Shown here: positions 6,033-14,330 of the stretch, piece by piece
Layout of the letters: each line of letters opens with the position of its first letter
Numbering within the stretch: the first letter of the stretch is position 1
Assembly: GCA_025997215.1 (NCBI GenBank)
Contig: BNUH01000050.1
Location: 1 to 19,252, forward strand
Direction of reading: 5' to 3'
Source of the DNA: Clostridia bacterium
Lineage (GTDB): Bacteria > Bacillota_A > Clostridia > Christensenellales > Aristaeellaceae
DNA length: 19,252 bases
Notes under the pieces: generated by a model
Told to the model about the DNA's origin: nothing
The model's input: the letters and a program-made list of their open reading frames with translations, nothing else
Database searches by the model: none
Translations under genes and position numbers: made by a program

Positions 6033-7847
6033 TCAATTTATAACCTGCCCGGTCAGCGCCTTCCACGCGGCGCGGATGGCTTTCTGATTCTGGACGCCGT
6101 AGTTGGGATCGTTCTTGGAGCACTCATCCATGTCGCGCAGGAAGTGCACGCACAGGTGTCCGGAGAAGTTATTGTCCTTTATTGTAGAGGACAGGTGCGG
6201 CGTGTTGTGCATAGTTGCCATACTCCACACGCCATCGGGGAATTTCACCCACACGGCTTTGGGGGTCCAGGTGGTCGAGTTGCCGAAGGCTTTATTCATG
6301 GTGGCGGTGTCGGTGGCGGTCAGCGGTTCGGAGTCGGCGTGCCGCCCCAGCGACATGAACCGCAGCTTCCACGACAGCCCCGACGCCGGATCGTATATGG
6401 ATACGATCGTGCCGGCCCTATACTTGGGCTTCACATCGTCGAAAAAGTGCAGCAGCTTGACCTGGCTGGAGGCAGGGCCGCTCGTTACCCCGCTCGACAC
6501 ACCGCCGGACGCGCTCGTGCCGCCAATGGGCGCGGACTTGGCGGAGGCGCTGTACAGCAGGGTAAGAGTCCCAGGCCCGGCGATGCCGTCGGCCGTGAGG
6601 TTATTCGCCTTCTGGAACGCGACGACGCCGGTTTTCGTGCCTGAACCGAACGTGCCGTCGGCATTGAACGTTATAAAGCCCAGCGATTTCAAACGTTGCT
6701 GCATCTTCGTAACTTCGGAGCCTTTGTCGCCGCTCTTCAGTGTTACCGCCGCGGACCCAGTCGCGGAAGCGGCCGCCACTGCCTTAGAACTGTTGAGCGC
6801 ACTAAGCGTCGCCGCGCCGACCTTACCGTCGGCTGTCAAACCGTTGCGTTGTTGGAATGCTATAACGGCATCCTCGGTGCCGCTGCCGAATACCCCGTCC
6901 GGGTTAAACGTTATATAACCTAATTTTTTCAGAAGCGTTTGCATGACCTTGACGGAAGTCCCGGTGTCGCCCTTCTTTAATGAAGCGGCCGCCGCGTCGT
7001 TCGGGTTGGAAGCGGCGGATGCTGCCGGAGTGTTGGCCTTAGGCGCAGCGGCCGAGTACAGCTTGGTCAATGTGGCGCTGCCTACCTTGCCGTCGGCGGC
7101 AAGTCCGGCGGCCTTCTGGAACGCAACGACTGCCTTCTCGGTGCCGCTGCCAAACACCCCGTCGGGTGTGAAGTCGATATATCCTAATAACCTTAACTGC
7201 TGCTGCATCTGCAGCACTTCGGTGCTGGAAACGCCCTTTTTCAATGTAGAGCTCGCCGAGCTGGACAGGGCTGCCGATGCAGCGTTGGCAGCGGATGCGA
7301 CCGCCGTTACCGATCCGGACGAGACGCCCGTCGAACCATCCGCCGCGCGCGCGGAGGCTGAATACAGCACGCGCTGGGTCTCGCCTCCGGCAATGCCGTC
7401 CGCCGTCATCGAATTGCGTTTTTGGAATGCTTTAACAGCATCCAGCGTATCCTGGCCGAATACACCATCACATTTACCAGAAAAGTAGCCCAAATCTCTC
7501 AACGCTACCTGCACGTTCTTAACCTGCGGGCAATCGTTGCCCTTCTCCAGCGGGATGTAACCCGAACGCGTCAGCTGCACCAGCAGATCCGATCGGACGT
7601 AGCCGGAGTGGGAGCCGTACTTCACCTGCGACCAGCCGTTGGCGCGACCGACTACGGCGACCTGTTCGCCGCCCTTAATGGTAATGATCGCATCAGCGGT
7701 CGTGGAAGCCTTCTCGCGCAGCTTCGTGCCGCTGCGGGTATACCACACCTCGTCGGCCAGCGCCGGCGCGGCAAGTAAAAATTGTGACGCAATAAGTATT
7801 ATCGCCAACACCATCGCCCAGACCGTGTTCGCCCGTATCCTCTTCAC
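6033..7847 (-). CDS. Secreted SH3 / peptidoglycan-binding repeat protein
   Basis: Predicted exported wall protein of 604 residues. The signal peptide (about 1-31, ending APALA before DE) is followed by a bacterial SH3 domain (about 34-90), then four PG_binding_1 repeats at about 104-162, 202-264, 290-352 and 369-432, each with a LGY/F...DG.FG..T...V.AFQ...L.ADG..G..T pattern. Ala/Ser-rich linkers separate them. The C-terminal domain (about 462-604) carries GRHADSEP, TMHNTPH and GHLCVHFLRDMDE. I have seen this arrangement in Clostridial proteins but know no assigned activity, and the conserved His and Cys suggest metal or thiol chemistry. The start is GTG 7845-7847, about 8 bases after AGGGGGT. 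A perfect sigma-A promoter lies upstream. It is probably a wall-bound hydrolase or structural protein, and the catalytic role is unproven. Confidence 0.88.
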   Translation of the reverse strand: MKRIRANTVWAMVLAIILIASQFLLAAPALADEVWYTRSGTKLREKASTTADAIITIKGGEQVAVVGRANGWSQVKYGSHSGYVRSDLLVQLTRSGYIPLEKGNDCPQVKNVQVALRDLGYFSGKCDGVFGQDTLDAVKAFQKRNSMTADGIAGGETQRVLYSASARAADGSTGVSSGSVTAVASAANAASAALSSSASSTLKKGVSSTEVLQMQQQLRLLGYIDFTPDGVFGSGTEKAVVAFQKAAGLAADGKVGSATLTKLYSAAAPKANTPAASAASNPNDAAAASLKKGDTGTSVKVMQTLLKKLGYITFNPDGVFGSGTEDAVIAFQQRNGLTADGKVGAATLSALNSSKAVAAASATGSAAVTLKSGDKGSEVTKMQQRLKSLGFITFNADGTFGSGTKTGVVAFQKANNLTADGIAGPGTLTLLYSASAKSAPIGGTSASGGVSSGVTSGPASSQVKLLHFFDDVKPKYRAGTIVSIYDPASGLSWKLRFMSLGRHADSEPLTATDTATMNKAFGNSTTWTPKAVWVKFPDGVWSMATMHNTPHLSSTIKDNNFSGHLCVHFLRDMDECSKNDPNYGVQNQKAIRAAWKALTGQVIN

Positions 7848-7891
7848 CGCCTGCCACCCCCTGTAGAGTTAGTCTATCTTACATAGAACGA

Positions 7892-7920
7892 ATTATATGA
7901 CGGATTCATTGCGTTGTCAA
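7892..7920 (-). promoter_or_regulatory. Consensus sigma-A promoter, minus strand
   Basis: Read on the minus strand, TTGACA (7915-7920), a 17-base spacer and TATAAT (7892-7897) match the vegetative sigma-A consensus at all 12 positions. It points at the SH3/peptidoglycan-binding gene starting at 7847 and leaves a short leader of roughly 35-40 bases. This suggests strong vegetative expression. Confidence 0.85.
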
Positions 7921-7999
7921 GTCGCCAAATTGAAAAAACGTCATACATTCGTCATAAAAAATCGTTCAATATATAGGATTCATGGAGGGGGGTAGGACG

Positions 8000-8029
8000 T
8001 TTACTCTTTAGAGGATACTGGTGTATACT
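8000..8029 (+). promoter_or_regulatory. Sigma-A-like promoter for cdaA operon
   Basis: TTTACT (8000-8005), an 18-base spacer and TATACT (8024-8029) lie 34 bases before the cdaA ATG. The -10 is a 5/6 match and the -35 is a weaker 4/6. It is the only good candidate for the run cdaA-cdaR-folC-rsmH-rsmI and is divergent from the consensus promoter at 7892-7920. Confidence 0.65.
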
Positions 8030-8063
8030 AGGTACGGATCGATAAGGGGCGGAGGGGACGTCC

Positions 8064-8933
8064 ATGGCGGCATTCTTGCAGGAGAACATCTCGCTGGTAC
8101 GCAGCATATTCAGCAGCATCCGTATATCGGATGTGGCGGACGTGCTGATAGTGGCGTTCCTGCTATACCAGCTGCTCCTGCTCACGCGTGAGACGCGCGC
8201 CAGCCAGGTGCTCAAGGGGCTGGCGTTCCTGTTCGTGGTGTCCAGGCTTAGCGAATGGCTGCACCTGACCGCGCTGAATAGGATCATCGCCATGATCGTG
8301 AACTCCGGGACGGTGGTGGTCGTCGTACTGTTCCAACCGGAACTGCGGCGGGCGTTGGAACAGATCGGCAGCACGAACCTTTTAGAGCGCATTAAGACAC
8401 CCAGCGATCCCGACCATTACCTGCGGGTTATATCCGAATTGGTGGCGGCTATGACCAATCTGGCCCGGCGCAAGGTGGGCGCGCTGATCGTAATCGAACA
8501 GCGTTCAGGCCTGGCGGAGATAATAGAGAGCGGCACGCGGCTGGATTCGCTGATCACTGCGTCGCTGCTGGAGAATATATTCGAGCCGAATACGCCGCTG
8601 CACGACGGCGCGGTCATAATCAGGGAACACCGGATCGTCGCTGCGGCGTGTTTCCTAAGGCTTAGCGAGGATAGGACCATATCCAAGGAACTGGGTACGC
8701 GCCATCGCGCCGCGCTGGGCATATCCGAGCAGACGGACGCCATCGCGCTGATAGTCTCAGAGGAGACGGGCGTCATATCCATGGCGAAGGCCGGGAAGCT
8801 GACGCGACACCTGGACGCCCGTACATTGGAACAGGAAATCACGCCGATATTCACGACGGCCACGCCCTCGACGCCGCTGCTCAAATGGCTGCAGTCGCGT
8901 ACGAAACGGAGGAACCTGAATGATGCCCAATGA
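8064..8933 (+). CDS. cdaA: Diadenylate cyclase CdaA (membrane DAC protein)
   Basis: Makes the second messenger c-di-AMP from two ATP, controlling potassium and osmolyte balance and wall homeostasis. The 289-residue product has N-terminal hydrophobic helices (about 23-40, 50-64 and 72-90) followed by the DAC domain, with the active-site motifs LHDGAVI (Asp181-Gly-Ala) and GTRHRA (211-216). This architecture is that of CdaA/DacA rather than DisA or CdaS. ATG 8064 has GGAGGGG at 8051-8057 with 6-base spacing. The 3' end overlaps cdaR by 14 bases, the normal pairing with its regulator. glmM, the usual third gene of the set, is not downstream. Confidence 0.96.
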   Translation: MAAFLQENISLVRSIFSSIRISDVADVLIVAFLLYQLLLLTRETRASQVLKGLAFLFVVSRLSEWLHLTALNRIIAMIVNSGTVVVVVLFQPELRRALEQIGSTNLLERIKTPSDPDHYLRVISELVAAMTNLARRKVGALIVIEQRSGLAEIIESGTRLDSLITASLLENIFEPNTPLHDGAVIIREHRIVAAACFLRLSEDRTISKELGTRHRAALGISEQTDAIALIVSEETGVISMAKAGKLTRHLDARTLEQEITPIFTTATPSTPLLKWLQSRTKRRNLNDAQ

Positions 8934-10311
8934 GCCCCGGACGACCAATGAACCGCGCGCTTCACAGCCCGCACCAGAGAAGCAGGGCACGATTGCGGCC
9001 CAGCTAAGGCAGGTGTGGCGGGTGGCTGGCAACCATCCGTGGCTTAAGATATCAGCGCTGTTACTCGCGATGCTGTTCTGGTCGGTGCTGATCGCCAGCG
9101 ACGAGAATATCAAGCGCGAGAAGGTGATCGTGGACGCGGTGGTGAACGTCTCCGGTCTTGAGACGCTGCAGGCGCGGGGCTTGACCATCACGGAGGATCT
9201 GTCGGCCAATCCGATTAAGGTCAGGATGCGCGTGAGCGTGGCGCAGCGGGATTATCAGACGGCATCCGGGGCCAACTTCATGCCCAGGCTGGATCTGGCG
9301 CGGATCACACAGGCGGGCGATAGCCAGGAGATCAAATTCTCCCAGGCGATAATGACGTACGGTACCGTGCTGGAGTTCATACCGTCGTCATATACGGTTA
9401 ATGTCGAAACGTACGATCAACGTGGTAGGATCCCGGTCGAGGTGGTGCCCATTGGGAAGGCGTCGACGCCGCTGTGGTTTGACAAGCCGGTGACGGATCC
9501 TGCACAAATTACAGTCAGCGGGCCGCACTCGCTGGTCAATCAGGTGGCGCGCGCGGTCGTATACCTGCCGATAGATTCGCTGGATATCAGCCGCACCCAT
9601 AACAGTATGTCGGCGCTGATTGAGTTGCAGGATCGGGACGGCGGCCCCGTCGACTCGTCCATGCTGCGGATATCGAGCGAATTGGTCAACATGCAATCCG
9701 TAAGGGTTGACGTAGACGTGTACCCGATGAAGGAGCTGCCCATCGACACATCGATCGCGGTGAGGGGCACGCCAGCGCATGGTTACGAGATCAGCCGCAC
9801 GATGATGGTGCCGCAGTCGGTGCAGGTGGCGGGTCCGCAGGCCGTGTTGGATCGGTTGCAGACGATATATGTCGAAACGCCGATCGACGTGTCGAATATG
9901 GACGAAGCCGTGCAAGGCCGATCTGGATTAAGGCTCGCGCCGGAGCTGAAGTATTCCAGCGCAACGGAAGTAGTCATACTGGCGGCCGTGAGGGAGGCTG
10001 TGCATACCCATACTTATGTGAATATACCTGTCGAGATCAGGAATGCCGACGCGATGTTGAGCGCGGATTTGGCGTTAAGTGAGATGAGCGTGACCATCTC
10101 CGGTCCGTACCTGACGATGGAGCGGGTTTCAGCGGAAGATGTGCATCTATTCGTGGATGCGGCGGGTCTAACGGCGGGCGAATCCGTGCTGCCCATCCAG
10201 TGTATGGTGGATAATGTGAGCGGATTCACGTTCACTCCGCAACAACCAGAGGTGCTGCTCACATTGACGGAGCGGCCGCCAGTTTCATCCTCCACAGTAA
10301 GCGAACTTTAG
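8920..10311 (+). CDS. cdaR: CdaR (YbbR-domain regulator of CdaA)
   Basis: Membrane-anchored partner that modulates CdaA activity. The 463-residue protein has a short polar cytoplasmic N-terminus, one membrane helix (about 39-60, NHPWLKISALLLAMLFWSVL, a segment typical of YbbR proteins) and a long extracytoplasmic part that looks like about four YbbR repeats. Recurrent patterns are YTVNVETYDQRGRIPVEV, ITVSGPHSLVNQVARAVV, VQVAGPQAVLDRLQTIYV and VTISGPYLTMERVSAEDV. ATG 8920 follows GGAGG at 8908-8912 by 7 bases, and a second ATG is immediately next. The overlap with cdaA suggests translational coupling. An AT-rich 33-base gap separates it from folC. Confidence 0.93.
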   Translation: MMPNEPRTTNEPRASQPAPEKQGTIAAQLRQVWRVAGNHPWLKISALLLAMLFWSVLIASDENIKREKVIVDAVVNVSGLETLQARGLTITEDLSANPIKVRMRVSVAQRDYQTASGANFMPRLDLARITQAGDSQEIKFSQAIMTYGTVLEFIPSSYTVNVETYDQRGRIPVEVVPIGKASTPLWFDKPVTDPAQITVSGPHSLVNQVARAVVYLPIDSLDISRTHNSMSALIELQDRDGGPVDSSMLRISSELVNMQSVRVDVDVYPMKELPIDTSIAVRGTPAHGYEISRTMMVPQSVQVAGPQAVLDRLQTIYVETPIDVSNMDEAVQGRSGLRLAPELKYSSATEVVILAAVREAVHTHTYVNIPVEIRNADAMLSADLALSEMSVTISGPYLTMERVSAEDVHLFVDAAGLTAGESVLPIQCMVDNVSGFTFTPQQPEVLLTLTERPPVSSSTVSEL

Positions 10312-10344
10312 AATTTATTATATATTACATATTATTTATAAGGA

Positions 10345-11631
10345 ATGGTTAATACGGCTGAACCTATCGAATCGATGGCCGCGGCGCTGGCGTTCATACA
10401 TGATACGCGCTACCGCGGCGGCAAGGCTGGGTTAGCACACATGCGCCTGCTCATGGCGCGGCTGGGGAATCCGCAGGACAGGCTGCGGTGTATACACATA
10501 GCGGGCACGAACGGCAAAGGCTCCGTGTGCGCGTTCATTCAGGCGGCGCTTCGCTGCGCGGGATACCGCACGGGGTTGTACACGTCGCCATACCTGCAGT
10601 TGTTTAATGAGCGGATACGCGTGGACGGCGTGAACATCCCCGACGCGGATCTGATTCGGATCACAGCGCGCGTGGCGGATGCCGTCGAATCCATGCGCAA
10701 CGAGGGGATTCATCCGACGGAATTCGAGATCATTACGGCCATTGGGTTTGTGTATTTCGACGAGGCGCGGGTGGATGCGGTGGTCGTCGAGGTCGGGATG
10801 GGCGGACGGCTGGATTCCACAAACATCATAGCCCCGCTGGTTACGGCGGTCACGTCGATCGACTTGGATCACACGAAGGCGCTGGGTTCGACGGTCGAAC
10901 AGATCGCCTTTGAGAAGGCAGGCATCGCCAAGCCCGGCGTGCCGATGGTGGTGTACCCCGGTGCGGCTGAAGCGGTCGTGGGTGTAATACGCGAACACTG
11001 CGAGGCGGTTGGCGCGCCGCTGACGATCCTTCATAATGATTCGGACGTCCATCCATCTATAGGCTTGCTGGGCGAACACCAGTCCGGCAACGCGGCGACG
11101 GCGCGCGCCGTCTGTCTGGCGCTGCGCGGGCGAGGACTTAACATATCCGACAGCTCTATCGCGGAAGGCTTGCGGCGCGCGGCATGGCCGGGGCGTTTGG
11201 AATGGGTGAAGCCGCGCCGCGCGGACTTCCCGCGCGCGGTATTATTGGATGGCGCACACAATCCGCAGGGCGCGCGTGCGCTGACCGCTTATCTGGATTC
11301 GCTGGCGCGGCCCATCACGGCAATCGTCGGCATGCTGCGCGAGAAGGATTCGGAAGGCTTCGCGCGGACGCTGATCCCCCACGTGCATAGGGTGCTGACG
11401 GTCACGCCGGATTCGCATAGGGCGGTGTCGGTGTGGGAATTGTCGCGCACATTCGCCGAAGCGGGGAAGGCGGCGCAACCTTGCCCGACGATTGAGGCCG
11501 CGCTGCATTTGGCAAGAAGCTCGGCTGAATACCCGCTGGGCTGGTGTGTGGTGGCGGGTTCGCTGTACCTGGTCGGCGAGACGCGCACGCTGCTGGACGC
11601 TCCGCCATGCACGCTGCTGGACAAACCATGA
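10345..11631 (+). CDS. folC: Folylpolyglutamate / dihydrofolate synthase
   Basis: Adds glutamate to (dihydro)pteroate or folates using ATP. The 428-residue product shows the Mur-ligase-like motifs: P-loop GTNGKGS (54-60), TSPYLQLFNERI (80-91), EVGMGGRLDSTN (149-160), FEKAGI with the probable carbamylated Lys191, LLGEHQSGNA (241-250) and LLDGAHNPQGA (300-310). Oddity: only about 12 residues separate the LTILH strand from LLGEHQ, where FolC proteins I know have roughly 30 more, so a beta-hairpin appears absent. ATG 10345 has AAGG almost adjacent, which is a poor ribosome binding site, and the true start is uncertain. Its stop overlaps rsmH (ATGA). Confidence 0.93.
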   Translation: MVNTAEPIESMAAALAFIHDTRYRGGKAGLAHMRLLMARLGNPQDRLRCIHIAGTNGKGSVCAFIQAALRCAGYRTGLYTSPYLQLFNERIRVDGVNIPDADLIRITARVADAVESMRNEGIHPTEFEIITAIGFVYFDEARVDAVVVEVGMGGRLDSTNIIAPLVTAVTSIDLDHTKALGSTVEQIAFEKAGIAKPGVPMVVYPGAAEAVVGVIREHCEAVGAPLTILHNDSDVHPSIGLLGEHQSGNAATARAVCLALRGRGLNISDSSIAEGLRRAAWPGRLEWVKPRRADFPRAVLLDGAHNPQGARALTAYLDSLARPITAIVGMLREKDSEGFARTLIPHVHRVLTVTPDSHRAVSVWELSRTFAEAGKAAQPCPTIEAALHLARSSAEYPLGWCVVAGSLYLVGETRTLLDAPPCTLLDKP

Positions 11632-12563
11632 GCGGTTACCATGAGCCGGTATTATTTGATGAAGTAATGGTCGCGCTGGCCGTGCGTCCCGGCGGCGTCT
11701 ACGCAGACGGCACGCTGGGCGGCGGCGGGCATGCAGCTGGAATACTTGAACGGTTGAGCGGCACGGGCTTCCTATACGGCGTGGATCGTGACGCCGACGC
11801 GGTTGAAGCTACGTTGTTAAGGCTGGGCAATCCGCCCAACTTCGAGGCGTTGCGCGGCAATTTCCACGATCTGCCGCGACTGCTGACGGATCGCGGTGCG
11901 GTTGCACTAGACGGCGCGCTGCTGGATCTGGGCGTTTCGTCGCACCAACTGGACACGCCGGAGCGCGGATTCTCCTACCACGACGACGCGCCGCTGGATA
12001 TGCGGATGGATACCAGTCAAGGCGAAACTGCCGCCGACCTGTTGTCGCTGCTGGATGAACGCGCGCTGATCCGCATATTCAGCGACTTTGGCGAGGAGAA
12101 GTGGGCGGTTCGCATCGCCAAGATAATCATCGAGCGGCGCGAGCGTTCGCCCATTCAAACCACATTCGACCTTGTCGCGTGCGTGGACGCGGCCATCCCG
12201 AAGGCCGTACGCCTGCGCGACACGGGGCATCCGGCGCGGCGCGTGTTCCAAGCGCTGCGGATTGCGGTCAACGACGAGCTGACGCCGCTGGCATCCGCGC
12301 TGGAATCCATCGTCAGCATGCTGAAACCGGGCGGCCGTTTATGCGTAATCACGTTTCACTCGCTGGAGGATAGGATCGTTAAGCAGACCTTCGCGCGGCT
12401 GCGCAAGCCGTGCACGTGTCCGCCGTCGTTCCCGGTGTGCGTGTGCGGTAAGATGCCGACGGTCAGCGGTTTTGGAGCGCGTCCGATTCTGCCGGATGCA
12501 GTGGAATCGGCGCGCAACCCGCGTTCCCATAGCGCGAAACTGCGCGTCGCTGAAAAGTTATGA
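11628..12563 (+). CDS. rsmH: 16S rRNA C1402 N4-methyltransferase RsmH (MraW)
   Basis: Methylates N4 of C1402 in the decoding centre of 16S rRNA using S-adenosylmethionine. The 311-residue product has YHEPVLFDEV at the start, the SAM-binding GVYADGTLGGGGHA, LLDLGVSSHQLD, ERGFSYHDDAPLDMRMD, HPARRVFQALRIAVNDEL, ITFHSLEDRIVKQ and PRSHSAKLRVAEK at the end, all family hallmarks. An upstream in-frame start at 11544 would add 28 non-conserved residues inside folC and is rejected. ATG 11628 overlaps the folC stop and has no clear ribosome binding site, which fits coupling to folC translation. It is not in the usual dcw (mraZ-rsmH-ftsL) cluster and overlaps rsmI instead. Confidence 0.96.
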   Translation: MSGYHEPVLFDEVMVALAVRPGGVYADGTLGGGGHAAGILERLSGTGFLYGVDRDADAVEATLLRLGNPPNFEALRGNFHDLPRLLTDRGAVALDGALLDLGVSSHQLDTPERGFSYHDDAPLDMRMDTSQGETAADLLSLLDERALIRIFSDFGEEKWAVRIAKIIIERRERSPIQTTFDLVACVDAAIPKAVRLRDTGHPARRVFQALRIAVNDELTPLASALESIVSMLKPGGRLCVITFHSLEDRIVKQTFARLRKPCTCPPSFPVCVCGKMPTVSGFGARPILPDAVESARNPRSHSAKLRVAEKL

Positions 12564-13411
12564 CGTTATACGTCGTCGGCACACCTATCGGCAACCTGTC
12601 CGACGCGAGTCCGCGTGTTATCGACACGCTGCGGAATGTGTCGTTCATAGCCGCCGAGGACACGCGCGTTACGCAAAAGTTGCTGTCAAGATTTGACATT
12701 CATACTAAGCTCACGTCCAGCCATGAACACAACGAGCGCGGCAAGGCGCGGCTATTGGTCGAGCGGATGCTGTCGGACAACGCGGACGCCGCGCTGGTGA
12801 CGGACGCTGGCATGCCGTCGATATCCGATCCGGGCGGCGCGGTTGTGACCGCGGCGCGCGTGGCAGGGATACGCGTCGAATGTGTGCCGGGCCCGACGGC
12901 GGCGACAACCATCCTTGCGCTGACGGGCTGGCGGTTCACAGAGTTTGCGTTCTATGGATTCCTCCCGCGCGAAAAGGCCGCGCTGCGGGAGAAGCTTGCG
13001 GAGATGTCGAGCGGCGTCGGCGTTGCGGTAGTGTATGAATCGCCCCACCGTGTGGGGACTTTGCTTACAATTCTGAATGAAACTGCGGCGGACGCGCGAG
13101 TATTCATCGCAAACGATCTGACCAAACAATACGAATGGACGTTCGAGGGCACGGCGGGTGAATCCCTCGCCGCGTTCAGTGCGAAAGCCAACGCGGAAAA
13201 GGGCGAGTACTGTTTGGCATTCCAGTTTCCGCTAAAGCCCAGCGCGGATGAGCCTGAGCCCATCCGCGCTGAAACGTGGGTGTTGGATGCGTTATATTCT
13301 GGCAAAACCATGGCCGAGGCCGTCGAGTGGGCCAGGGAGCACGGCGCCTCGCGGAACGCTGCATACCAGGCGGGCTTGGCGGTGAAGGCGTTCCTGCGCA
13401 GCGGCGCTTAA
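12560..13411 (+). CDS. rsmI: 16S rRNA C1402 2'-O-methyltransferase RsmI
   Basis: Methylates the 2'-O of C1402 in 16S rRNA, the same nucleotide that RsmH methylates on N4. The 283-residue tetrapyrrole-methylase-fold protein has YVVGTPIGNLSD, IAAEDTRVTQKLL, SSHEHNERGK, LVTDAGMPSISDPG, VPGPTAATTILALTG, FYGFLPREK and VVYESPHRV, followed by a C-terminal helical extension (about 225-283). ATG 12560 forms an ATGA overlap with the rsmH stop. It ends 11 bases from the convergent SH3 gene with no evident hairpin between them, so transcription from each side may overlap the other. Confidence 0.96.
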   Translation: MTLYVVGTPIGNLSDASPRVIDTLRNVSFIAAEDTRVTQKLLSRFDIHTKLTSSHEHNERGKARLLVERMLSDNADAALVTDAGMPSISDPGGAVVTAARVAGIRVECVPGPTAATTILALTGWRFTEFAFYGFLPREKAALREKLAEMSSGVGVAVVYESPHRVGTLLTILNETAADARVFIANDLTKQYEWTFEGTAGESLAAFSAKANAEKGEYCLAFQFPLKPSADEPEPIRAETWVLDALYSGKTMAEAVEWAREHGASRNAAYQAGLAVKAFLRSGA

Positions 13412-13422
13412 GCAATCATACA

Positions 13423-14301
13423 TTATTCTTCCGGCACGTAGTACCCATACAACTGTGAGAAGTCAAAGTCAACTCTCGAGAATGCATCCGCATAGCGCTC
13501 GATAAAGCCTGTGAGCACGACATCCCCATTCGCGTCCGCGCGTGGATGCGCCGGATCGTGTATGACGGCCGATACCTGTGTCCAGTTTGCTTTTGGGATG
13601 GTATGCGCCCAGCCTAGCGTCGTGAGCACCTGCGTCTCGTCGATGTGCACCGGCTCGCCGTCGGAACCGCTCACGAGCGCTGAAGTCCCGCTTGGTTCTA
13701 GGTACAGCCCGCATCCGCCGCTGGGCGGCACTGTGTCCTCCCAGGTAAACGAGTATTGCCCTGCATGGAAGAGCGATCCAGATGACAGGTAATGCTTCAT
13801 CACATAGCCTTCGAAATAGCCGGCATCCTCAAATCCGACGCGCACTTTGGCCCATTCCTCGGATGTGTTCTCCAATACCGTCATCTCAACGCCTTCACGA
13901 TAGGAGGCGATCACCTCCGCGCTGGTGCTGGGTTCCGCGCGCAAGTTGAAATTCCCCAAACCTTCTGTATTGATAACGAACACTGGCGTGCCCGGCTCCG
14001 GCGCACCGATGCTATACGCTTCGGGGATACAGTACATGCACGGCGGCAGCCGATTATACGGCGGCTGCGACAGCTCCGACTTGTCGAACGGTATCACATA
14101 TTGGAAGAAGCGTTCGGAGATCGATGAGCATTCAGGATCCACATGGAAGTGCATGCCACGATATGTGTTGACATACAGGGTTTGCGGCAGCGCGTCGGCT
14201 TGAAGCTCCGCAGTCGCAGATGCCGACCCCAGCATCAGAATCAGCCCCAGCAGTAACGCGACGATCCAAGTCCGCCGTTGGGTATGTCCCAGACGAATCA
14301 T
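13423..14301 (-). CDS. Secreted SH3-domain protein with His/Cys segment
   Basis: A 292-residue exported protein of unknown role. The signal peptide (about 1-31, hydrophobic WIVALLLGLILMLGSASA) is followed by a segment with MHFHVDPECSSI and LPPCMYC (His53, Cys58, Cys88, Cys91), which could bind a metal or form disulfides. A bacterial SH3 domain follows (about 108-172, FNLRAEPSTSAEVIASY to GYFEGYVM). The C-terminal 120 residues are Asp/Gly-rich, with no recognised domain. ATG 14299-14301 is preceded by AGGAGGG with 7-base spacing. A candidate promoter lies at 14331-14360. SH3 domains of this type commonly bind cell-wall peptides, so a surface or sensing role is plausible. Confidence 0.85.
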   Translation of the reverse strand: MIRLGHTQRRTWIVALLLGLILMLGSASATAELQADALPQTLYVNTYRGMHFHVDPECSSISERFFQYVIPFDKSELSQPPYNRLPPCMYCIPEAYSIGAPEPGTPVFVINTEGLGNFNLRAEPSTSAEVIASYREGVEMTVLENTSEEWAKVRVGFEDAGYFEGYVMKHYLSSGSLFHAGQYSFTWEDTVPPSGGCGLYLEPSGTSALVSGSDGEPVHIDETQVLTTLGWAHTIPKANWTQVSAVIHDPAHPRADANGDVVLTGFIERYADAFSRVDFDFSQLYGYYVPEE

Positions 14302-14330
14302 AGGTTATCCCTCCTGCATCCAAATATTGT

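Noticed and set aside
5316..6644. 442-aa plus-strand open frame
   Set aside because: It runs antisense across the start of the Cys/Pro-rich gene, the palindrome cluster and the end of the peptidoglycan-binding gene. It has no ribosome binding site or recognisable domain and is Arg/Gly-rich, as expected of a shadow of GC-rich coding DNA.
6943..7488. 181-aa plus-strand open frame
   Set aside because: It is antisense to the PG-binding repeats, and its internal repetition mirrors those repeats.
11544..11627. Upstream start for rsmH
   Set aside because: The extra 28 residues lie inside folC and are not conserved. The family starts at YHEPVLF just after ATG 11628.
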